Source of the DNA: Flavobacteriales bacterium
GTDB lineage: Bacteria > Bacteroidota > Bacteroidia > Flavobacteriales > Flavobacteriaceae
Assembly: GCA_027003085.1 (NCBI GenBank)
Contig: JALWYR010000064.1
Coordinates: 1 to 23,478 of the forward strand
Direction of reading: 5' to 3'
DNA length: 23,478 nucleotides
The position numbers and the translations under genes were made by a program. Positions 18,101 through 23,478 of this stretch are shown piece after piece (the stretch's first letter is position 1; each line of letters starts with the position of its first letter). The notes under the pieces were generated by a model, which searched no databases, had not been told where the DNA came from, and saw only the letters and a program-made list of their open reading frames with translations.

Positions 18101-19987
18101 AAACCGAGTAAGATCTTTAATTGCTTTCCAAATTTGTTGTATTTCCTTGATGTTTATTTTCGTTTGATTCAGTAAAATAAAATGTTTGTTTAGATCATCT
18201 TCATTAAACAGCACATAACATTCAGCACTAATATTTTCACTTCTCCCCGCCCGTCCGGCTTCTTGAATATAGTTTTCCAAAGAATCCGAAATTTCATAAT
18301 GTATAACTAACCCCACGTCTTCTTTATCAACTCCCATTCCAAAAGCGGAGGTTGCAACCATAATATCAACATCTCCCTTGATAAAAGCATTTTGATTTTC
18401 TGTTTTTTCTTTTTTATCCATTTTACCATGATATGCTTTTGCAGAAAATCCATCTTTTATGAGTCTTTGTGCCAAGTTATAGGCCTTTTTTGTACGGGAA
18501 ACGTATATTATTGTCGGACATTTATGTGAATCAATTAAGTCCCGGACTTTATTATATTTTTCCTCCTCGCTTTTTTGTGGGCAAACTTTAAATTTCAAAT
18601 TTTTTCGTGTAGTATTGGTTTTGTAAATTTCAAGATCCAAATTAAGTTTCCGTTTGAAATAGGTCACAATATCTTCAATAACTTGTTGTTTTGCCGTTGC
18701 GGTAAAACAGGAAACCGGGATATCATAATCCAAATTCTTTTTTTCTTTGAGAGACTTAATAAAATCTCCGATATATAAATAGTCCACCCTAAAATCTTGC
18801 CCCCATGTTGAAAGACAATGTGCTTCATCTACTACAAAACGCACCACATTTCGTTTTAACAACAGATATTCAATTGTTCTAGATCGTAGCGATTCAGGAG
18901 AAATATAAAGCAACGATGCTGTACCATTCTCTACTCGTTTAATAGATTCGGATCTTTCAATGGGATTTAGTAATCCATTTATAGTAACCGCTTCTTTTAT
19001 TCCTTTTTTTTCAAGATTATCTACTTGGTCTTTCATTAATGACTGTAAAGGTGAAATAACCACAGTTAGGCCATTAACATTTTCCCCTTGCATTATGGCG
19101 GGTAATTGAAAGGTAAGGGATTTTCCTCCTCCGGTAGGGAAAACGGCCAATAATGATTTGTAATCAATTGCTGCCTGAACGGCTTTTTCTTGTAATGGTT
19201 CACCATTATATGTTCGAAAGGTTTTAAATCCAAAATATTCTTTTAATCCCCTGTGAATATCCAATGATTGGTTACAATATGAACAACCGGTAATACAAGG
19301 TTTATTTCGTAGTAAATACATTATTCTTTGAACCTCCGGAAAGCGTTTTAAAACCCACGGCGGAGTTAATGAATATCTATCACTTGCAGTTATTATGGCA
19401 AGACTATAAGCCAACTCAACCGGATTTAGTTCAATGATAGTTTTTAAATCAGCATTCTGGCAAATATCATTGCGGAACCTTTGAAGAATCAGTTTATCAA
19501 TATTTGCTTCATCTATTTTTGGAGTATATTCAAGAAATTTAAATAAACCACTAAATCGCTTTTGCCTTCCTAGTAAACTATAAAAAATTTTTTTTAGAGA
19601 TTCGTCCAAACGTTTAAATTTATCAACCTCATCATAGAATAAATCCCTGGCTTTCATTGCATCATTCAAGGGATTATTTAATTCATCAGCCAATAATTTA
19701 TCATCTTTTATTAATCTATGATAAGGTCTAGCGGGAAAAAGCAATGGAGACCAAAAAAGCGTGTCAATAAAAACAAAATTTTTCAGGTCTATATAATCAC
19801 GTAAATACCAAAGATCATGTTCCATTATATTATGTCCACAAATATATTTCGAATCGACAATGAAATTTTTAAACTTAAATAATTCCTTGGTGTGTATAGA
19901 AATATCATTTCCTGTAATTGCTCCGAAGTCTTGAATTTTACTAGTGCTTTCAGAAACCTCTATATCTATAAAAGTAATTTTCTTCAT
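15194..19987 (-). CDS. DEDD exonuclease - RecQ helicase - UvrD helicase fusion
   Basis: Giant three-enzyme protein (1597 aa from the ATG at 19987). Residues 1-120 form a DEDD-type 3'-5' exonuclease: FIDIE (Asp8, Glu10), GHNIMEHD (51-58), FIDTLFW (73-79), and NPLNDA with Asp109. A Cys cluster (Cys231, 235, 238) follows. RecQ helicase: FPTGGGKS (Lys289), VVDEAHC (Asp387), CFTATA, VATSAFGMGVDK, QEAGRAGR (575-582). A winged-helix-like and helical linker leads to a UvrD/PcrA helicase: LSPAQLKII, AAGPGSGKT (Lys1071), IDEAQD (Asp1172), VGDDDQNIYEFRG, ENYRSKKN, TIHKAKGKEFD, LYVALTRAK. A beta-rich tail ends the protein. In-frame starts at 20029 (TTG) and 20017 (ATG) add residues outside the exonuclease fold. 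The gene is markedly AT-rich beside hutI. All ATPase motifs are intact. Exonuclease plus RecQ recalls WRN. A repair or anti-phage role is inference. Confidence 0.93.
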   Translation of the reverse strand: MKKITFIDIEVSESTSKIQDFGAITGNDISIHTKELFKFKNFIVDSKYICGHNIMEHDLWYLRDYIDLKNFVFIDTLFWSPLLFPARPYHRLIKDDKLLADELNNPLNDAMKARDLFYDEVDKFKRLDESLKKIFYSLLGRQKRFSGLFKFLEYTPKIDEANIDKLILQRFRNDICQNADLKTIIELNPVELAYSLAIITASDRYSLTPPWVLKRFPEVQRIMYLLRNKPCITGCSYCNQSLDIHRGLKEYFGFKTFRTYNGEPLQEKAVQAAIDYKSLLAVFPTGGGKSLTFQLPAIMQGENVNGLTVVISPLQSLMKDQVDNLEKKGIKEAVTINGLLNPIERSESIKRVENGTASLLYISPESLRSRTIEYLLLKRNVVRFVVDEAHCLSTWGQDFRVDYLYIGDFIKSLKEKKNLDYDIPVSCFTATAKQQVIEDIVTYFKRKLNLDLEIYKTNTTRKNLKFKVCPQKSEEEKYNKVRDLIDSHKCPTIIYVSRTKKAYNLAQRLIKDGFSAKAYHGKMDKKEKTENQNAFIKGDVDIMVATSAFGMGVDKEDVGLVIHYEISDSLENYIQEAGRAGRSENISAECYVLFNEDDLNKHFILLNQTKINIKEIQQIWKAIKDLTRFRSQISNSALEIARKAGWDDSITDIETRVKTAIAALEESGYVKRGQNAPRVFANSILTKTAQEAIEKINKSYRFNPKQKQDAVRIIKKLFASKKRKQAAGEDAETRIDYISDSLGLVKDEVIQIINLMKEEKILADYKDIQAFIINGKDRQSKRILKTYIEIEEAILKKLESETQIFNIKQLNQELEDEGILKSSTNKIKTVFNFWAVKNWIKQKKENYSNDNIAIKLFQTKEELLKKLERKKNIAAFTIEYLYNKINDNPIEQETGKEYVLIDFSVHELKNAYNKHPFSPFKINIQDVEDTLFYLSRIEALLIEGGFMVIYNKLTIKRLENDNKRRYKIDDYKRLKQFYENKIQQIHIVGEYANKMIRDYREALQFVEDYFQMNYYAFLNKYFKGRQTEIKRNITPRKFKQLFGQLSPAQLKIINDQQSKYIVVAAGPGSGKTRLLVHKLASLFLMEDVKHEQLLMLTFSRAAAIEFKKRLYKLIGNATSFVDIKTFHSYCFDLLGRVGDIEKSDGIIKKAISRIRSGDIEPNKIAKSVLVIDEAQDMNAGEYELITTLMKYNEEMRIIAVGDDDQNIYEFRGSSSKYLSKLISEKSARKYELLENYRSKKNIVDFANHFVSKIKNRLKSNPIHPVQKENGEINIVKHQSNNLIIPLVDHVLKYDLSGTTGILTQTNEEALTITGALVEKGYPAKLIQTNNGFSIYNLREIRSFISFLEYDKMHTIPKDKWNNAKNKLVKKFEHSSKLELCYNIIKDFEATHQKIMYKSDFETFLRESKLEDFSRVSTDTILVSTIHKAKGKEFDNVFVMLNNFIVSEENKRKLYVALTRAKSNLIVHLNSDVLDNIKSENFTYKIDNISYGEPEVIVLEASHKDVWLDSFAFKNNQNHVKNLQSGEEIFYKNGACYNNTGKELFKFSKSFISKIEQMEHNGYHVDRIYIDFIVYWFQDSSSQEIQIVLPNVYFKKNS

Positions 19988-20132
19988 ATCATCAAAGTTA
20001 CAATCATAATAATACATAATTTGTGCCAATTTTTAAGAATAGTTGAAAGTTTAAAAATAATAATGATTTCATTTGAAGCACAAAGGACATTTTTTCAGGG
20101 TCATTTTCCGATGAACACTCCCCGCATTTTCG

Positions 20133-20140
20133 TAGCTTTG
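20133..20140 (+). promoter_or_regulatory. -7 element of hutI
   Basis: TAGCTTTG fits TAnnTTTG and ends 17 bases before the hutI ATG. No TTTG is seen at the expected -33 spacing, so the assignment rests on one element. Confidence 0.45.
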
Positions 20141-20157
20141 TTCTACAACTTATATTT

Positions 20158-21372
20158 ATGCAAACCTTATTTGAAAATATAGCCCAACTGGTGCAGGTTC
20201 GTCCGGTGGAAACAAAACTTTTGCGTGGCGAACAAATGAATTCCTTGCCGGTTATCGAAAATGCTTTTTTACTTATCGATGACGGCATTATTCGTGATTT
20301 CGGCCCTATGGGCGAAAAACCCGCTATCCGGCCCGACCGCCGCATCGATGCATCGGGACGCTTGCTTCTGCCCGCTTGGACCGATAGCCATACGCATACG
20401 GTTTTCCCCGGATCGCGTTATACGGAATTTATGGACAAAATCCGCGGTCTTTCCTACGAAGAAATCGCCGCCCGCGGCGGAGGTATTTTACAATCGGCCA
20501 AACGATTGAACCAAACGAGCGAGGACGAACTCTTGGAAGACGCCTTGGCACGCGTGCACGAAATGATGCGCTACGGAACCGGCGCCTTGGAAATCAAATC
20601 CGGCTACGGGCTTTCGGTAGAGGGCGAACTGAAAATGTTGCGTGTGGTCAAGCGTCTCAAAAAACTTTTGCCCATTCCCGTCAAGGCCACTTTCCTGGGC
20701 GCACACGCCGTGCCCCAAGGAATGCAACGCGAAGATTACGTGCGAATCATCGTCGATGAAATGCTCCCCGAAGTGGCCCGCCATCACCTTGCCGACTACG
20801 TGGACGTTTTTTGCGAAAAGGGATATTTCACACCCGACGACACCGCCCGCATCCTGGATGCCGCCGCCCGTTTCGGCTTACGCCCCAAACTGCACGTCAA
20901 TCAGTTTACTTCCTGCGGATGCTTGCAAACGGCCGTCCGCTACGGTGCCCTGAGTGTAGATCATTTGGAAGAAATGCGCCCCGAAGATTTTGCCGCACTC
21001 TCCGGCGGCCAAACCATTGCCACGGCACTGCCCGGATGTTCGTTTTTCCTGGGTATTCCTTATGCGCCGGTCAAAAAGATGATCGAACATAATATCCCGG
21101 TGGCCTTGGCTACCGACTTTAATCCGGGTTCGGCCCCTTCGTTTAATATGAATTTTATGGTGGCCTTGGCTTGTATCAAAGCGCGGCTCACACCCGAACA
21201 GGCCATCAATGCCGCTACGCTCAATGCTGCCGCCGCCCTCGAATTGTCGGGCGAAATGGGAAGCATCGCCCGTGGCAAAAAAGCCCGGCTTATCCTTACA
21301 CGTCCCTTGAACCACTACGGCGAAATTCCCTATTATTTTGCCACCAATCCGGTGGAGGAATTGTTTGTCTGA
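20158..21372 (+). CDS. hutI: Imidazolonepropionase
   Basis: Third step of histidine degradation: hydrolyses 4-imidazolone-5-propionate to N-formimino-L-glutamate. The metal site of the amidohydrolase family is complete: DSHTH (His78, His80), KLHVNQF (His246), VDHLE (His269) and ATDFNPGSAPS (Asp320). Substrate-binding GSRYTEF with Arg87 and KSGYGL with Tyr150 are also present. At 404 aa it has the usual length. hutH, hutU and the formiminotransferase gene are not in this window, so the pathway is split elsewhere. The divergent upstream neighbour is the AT-rich helicase fusion; rimO follows after 46 bases on the same strand. Confidence 0.96.
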   Translation: MQTLFENIAQLVQVRPVETKLLRGEQMNSLPVIENAFLLIDDGIIRDFGPMGEKPAIRPDRRIDASGRLLLPAWTDSHTHTVFPGSRYTEFMDKIRGLSYEEIAARGGGILQSAKRLNQTSEDELLEDALARVHEMMRYGTGALEIKSGYGLSVEGELKMLRVVKRLKKLLPIPVKATFLGAHAVPQGMQREDYVRIIVDEMLPEVARHHLADYVDVFCEKGYFTPDDTARILDAAARFGLRPKLHVNQFTSCGCLQTAVRYGALSVDHLEEMRPEDFAALSGGQTIATALPGCSFFLGIPYAPVKKMIEHNIPVALATDFNPGSAPSFNMNFMVALACIKARLTPEQAINAATLNAAAALELSGEMGSIARGKKARLILTRPLNHYGEIPYYFATNPVEELFV

Positions 21373-21418
21373 ACCCCGGGCATAGTTTTTCCGTATTTTC
21401 GCACAAACAAAAACGGTT

Positions 21419-22705
21419 TTGAAGAAAAAACGCGTAAACATCATCACGCTGGGCTGCTCCAAAAATCTGTTCGACAGCGAGCAATTGGCCGCACAATTGG
21501 CCCGCAAATACGATGTGCAACATAATGCCGACGAGCCCGCACCCATTACGGTGATCAACACCTGCGGTTTTATTCACGATGCCAAGCAGGAATCCATCGA
21601 CACCATCTTGGCCTATGTGGAAGCCAAAAACCAAGGCACTATCGAAAAACTTATCGTAACGGGCTGCCTGAGCGAACGCTATGCCCGGGAACTTCCGCAG
21701 GAAATTCCCGAAGTGGACGCCTGGTTCGGCAATCATCATTTGGCCGACGAAACCCGGCTTTTGGGTCTGGATTTCCGTCCCGATTTGCTTTTGGAAAGGC
21801 GTTTGGCCACACCCGACCACTATGCTTATCTGAAAATTTCCGAGGGCTGCGACCGCAGTTGTTCCTTTTGTGCCATTCCGGCCATACGCGGAGCGCACAG
21901 GTCGCGTCCGGTCGAAGATTTGGTTGCCGAAGCGGAGCGTTTGGCCCGCCGCGGCGTAAAGGAACTCATCCTGATTGCCCAAGACTTAACCTACTACGGA
22001 TTGGATTTGTATGGAAAACGGCGGCTTGCCGATTTGCTGCGCCTGTTGGCCCGGGTTGACGGCATCCGTTGGATTCGCCTCCACTATCTTTACCCTACGG
22101 GTTTCCCCGAGGATATTTTGGACGTGATGCGCGACGAGCCCAAAATTTGCCGCTATTTGGATATGCCCTTGCAACACGTGGACAACGATATTTTGGCTTC
22201 GATGCGGCGTGGCGTTTCGGGCGAAAAAACACGTGCGTTGATACACCGGATCAAACAAGTGCTCCCCGGCGCTGCCTTGCGCACCACTTTTATTGTGGGC
22301 TATCCGGGCGAAACCGGCGAAAAGTTCGAACGGCTCTTGGATTTTATCCGCGAAATGCGTTTCGACCGCGTGGGCGCCTTTACCTACTCGCACGAGGAAA
22401 ACACGGCGGCCTACAAGCTCCCCGACGATGTTCCCCGGGAGGTCAAGCAGGAGCGTTTGGCCCGCCTGATGGAGGTGCAACGCGAGATTTCTTTGGCCAA
22501 CAATCGCCGTAAAATCGGTAGCACGCTCCCCGTGCTTATCGACCGGCACGAAGGCGGCGTTTACATCGGACGAACCGAATTTGATTCCCCCGATGTGGAC
22601 GGCGAGGTGGTGGTGCATTCGTCCCGCCCGCTGAGCGTGGGCAAGTTTGTCCGGGTGCGAATTACCGGCGCTACGGAATATGATTTGGAAGGCCGTGTGG
22701 AATAA
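21419..22705 (+). CDS. rimO: Ribosomal protein S12 methylthiotransferase
   Basis: Radical-SAM enzyme that adds a methylthio group to the conserved aspartate of ribosomal protein S12. The N-terminal methylthiotransferase domain holds the second cluster's cysteines: LGCSKN (Cys13), NTCGF (Cys49), TGCLSER (Cys83). The radical-SAM motif CDRSCSFC gives Cys144, Cys148 and Cys151. LGCSKN, and IPAIRGAHRSRP just after the SAM motif, point to RimO rather than MiaB. A C-terminal TRAM domain spans roughly 365-428. The start is a TTG at 21419; no ATG is available upstream near it, and the conserved LGCSKN begins at residue 11. At 428 aa it is full length. It may be co-transcribed with hutI. Confidence 0.95.
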   Translation: MKKKRVNIITLGCSKNLFDSEQLAAQLARKYDVQHNADEPAPITVINTCGFIHDAKQESIDTILAYVEAKNQGTIEKLIVTGCLSERYARELPQEIPEVDAWFGNHHLADETRLLGLDFRPDLLLERRLATPDHYAYLKISEGCDRSCSFCAIPAIRGAHRSRPVEDLVAEAERLARRGVKELILIAQDLTYYGLDLYGKRRLADLLRLLARVDGIRWIRLHYLYPTGFPEDILDVMRDEPKICRYLDMPLQHVDNDILASMRRGVSGEKTRALIHRIKQVLPGAALRTTFIVGYPGETGEKFERLLDFIREMRFDRVGAFTYSHEENTAAYKLPDDVPREVKQERLARLMEVQREISLANNRRKIGSTLPVLIDRHEGGVYIGRTEFDSPDVDGEVVVHSSRPLSVGKFVRVRITGATEYDLEGRVE

Positions 22706-22955
22706 TTTTTTTGGGCGCCTGGCTGCTGACGTTCACGCATCGGCGGTTGCTTCAAGACGGCGGAGCGCTTTCGCACCCGCCGGCGTTCACGCCGCAGCCA
22801 CCGGGCTGTCCGCTCAAATGCGGCTTGGGTGCGTCGGTTTTTGCATGGCCGGCGCCGTGGTCTCTTCCTCCGGGAGCCCCCGGCGCCGGCGCAAAAAACA
22901 CTTTCGCCCCTTCGCCGCATAACCGCTCCCATCCCTGGCGCGGGGATAGAATGCC
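22706..22955. other. GC-rich non-coding stretch between rimO and the HEPN gene
   Basis: From about 22711 to 22945 the sequence is conspicuously richer in G and C than anything else in the window, with three copies of GGCGCC (22714, 22851, 22882) and a perfect palindrome CCGGCGCCGG at 22880-22889. The open frames on both strands give Pro/Gly- or Arg-rich peptides with no recognisable fold. It separates two convergent genes. It could be an interspersed repeat or a structured 3' region; no function is assigned. Confidence 0.5.
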
Positions 22956-23350
22956 TCATAAAATGCCTATTTCCTCTTCAATTCTTTGTATCATTTCATA
23001 AACCGGCTCGAACAAAGGGATTACTGATTTGGCATCAAAGTCAAATATATTATCATAATCGCCTTTTTGACGCCAATCATACAGTTCGGTTAATAACCTT
23101 CCGTATGCTTTGTTCATTTTGCCGGTTTTTATGAAGTGTAAAGAAAACTGACTTTTAACCGAGGAATGGGATTTAACAAGAATATTTTTGCTACAAGTGG
23201 CGAATTAAAAGCATAAAATAAAGCATAGTAAAGCCGGTTAACAGCGGAATTCCAATGTCCGCTTTCCGCTAAAATTTTTGCCGCATCAAAAGTCCTATAA
23301 GCGGATTCTATGCGATATTTAACATATGCTTTCCGGTCATCGATATTCAT
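22956..23350 (-). pseudogene. HEPN-domain protein, frameshifted
   Basis: HEPN protein of the kind paired with a minimal nucleotidyltransferase. The intact first part (MNIDDRKAYVKYRIESAYRT, then AVNRLYYALFYAFNS) reads to Lys55, then runs out of frame to a stop at 23129. Shifting by one base at the A5 run (T5 at 23185-23189 on the plus strand) restores family-like sequence: KNILVKSHSSVKSQFSLHFI, MNKAYGRLLTELYDWRQKGD, then a Phe/Pro-rich helix, ending with TGA at 22956-22958. Repaired, it is 131 aa, the normal size. Either the gene is broken, it switches by slippage, or one A was lost in sequencing. It shares ATGA with the partner gene upstream. It looks like the PF05168 class and lacks an obvious Rx4-6H motif in the visible part. 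Confidence 0.85.
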
Positions 23351-23478
23351 AAAACAATACCTTCGGATATTACGTTCCAATAAAACGGTGTTTTGCGTTG
23401 CCGGGTCAACCAATCTTTTTTTGAATAAACAAATACGGAAAAAACTTCACCGGTTTCCAGTTCAATATCGTATAGCAA
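23347..23478 (-). CDS. MNT-type nucleotidyltransferase, C-terminal end only
   Basis: The minus-strand frame entering from the right edge gives 43 residues ending in TGA. They match the tail of small MNT nucleotidyltransferases: YDIELETGEVFSVFVYSKKD, TPFYWNVISEGIVL. The catalytic GSxxxxxxxxxDxD motif would lie outside the window. Its stop overlaps the HEPN start (ATGA), the coupled arrangement of MNT-HEPN toxin-antitoxin operons, in which the MNT protein neutralises the HEPN protein (AMPylation in the MntA-HepT case). Confidence 0.8.
   Translation of the reverse strand: MLYDIELETGEVFSVFVYSKKDWLTRQRKTPFYWNVISEGIVL

Noticed and set aside
19993..20000. TAACTTTG before the ATG at 19987 as promoter of the helicase fusion
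   Set aside because: It matches TAnnTTTG but lies only 6 bases from the start codon, requiring a leaderless message; chance match is more likely.
22561..22959. Minus-strand 132-codon Arg-rich open frame
   Set aside because: Composition is that expected from reading GC-rich DNA out of frame, and it overlaps the end of rimO.
22711..23001. Possible 96-residue plus-strand protein in the GC-rich spacer
   Set aside because: Pro/Gly-rich with no domain, and its 3' end overlaps the HEPN gene on the other strand; better treated as non-coding repeat-like DNA.
1..23478. tRNA, rRNA or CRISPR array
   Set aside because: Visual scan found no tRNA-like GGTTCRA context in a cloverleaf, no rRNA sequence and no regularly spaced direct repeats; this is not a computed search.

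Overview
The window looks like a chromosomal segment of a member of the Bacteroidota. The evidence is a recurring promoter element TAnnTTTG just upstream of several genes, few recognisable Shine-Dalgarno sites, an ISAon1-type insertion sequence remnant, a transketolase split into half-subunits, and the general gene content. Base composition is a mosaic: metabolic and envelope genes (tkt half, birA to flippase, hutI, rimO) are GC-moderate, while two giant helicase genes (left edge; 15194-19987) are strikingly AT-rich, which suggests separate histories.

Layout. 1-3475 (+): 3' part of a large UvrD-like helicase with a helical-repeat tail, cut by the window edge. It converges with a transketolase C-terminal subunit (3472-4431, -), both genes using the same TTAA for their stops. 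4551-9420 (-): sbcD-sbcC operon for the SbcCD nuclease complex. 9541-10160: truncated ISAon1-type element, followed by an unidentified minus-strand coding relic and an 11-C homopolymer at the birA promoter. 10373-14466 (+): tightly packed operon birA, FemAB/GNAT-like acyltransferase, DegT-type sugar aminotransferase and Wzx-type flippase. 14603-15127 (-): charged repeat protein. 15194-19987 (-): a single polypeptide joining a DEDD exonuclease, a RecQ helicase and a UvrD helicase. 20158-22705 (+): hutI (histidine degradation) and rimO (S12 methylthiolation). 22706-22955: GC-rich stretch without a credible gene. 22956-23478 (-): MNT-HEPN toxin-antitoxin-type pair, in which the HEPN gene is broken by a one-base slip in an A run and the nucleotidyltransferase is cut by the window edge.

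Functional themes. Three separate DNA-processing machines occur (UvrD/TRANK1-like helicase, SbcCD, Exo-RecQ-UvrD), plus a degraded toxin-antitoxin pair and an IS scar, so the region has accessory or defence-like pockets between housekeeping genes. The aminotransferase, acyltransferase and flippase form a coherent set for making an N-acylated amino-sugar and moving a lipid-linked glycan across the inner membrane.

No tRNA, rRNA or CRISPR array was recognised by eye. No stretch over 300 bases is without a gene or gene remnant.
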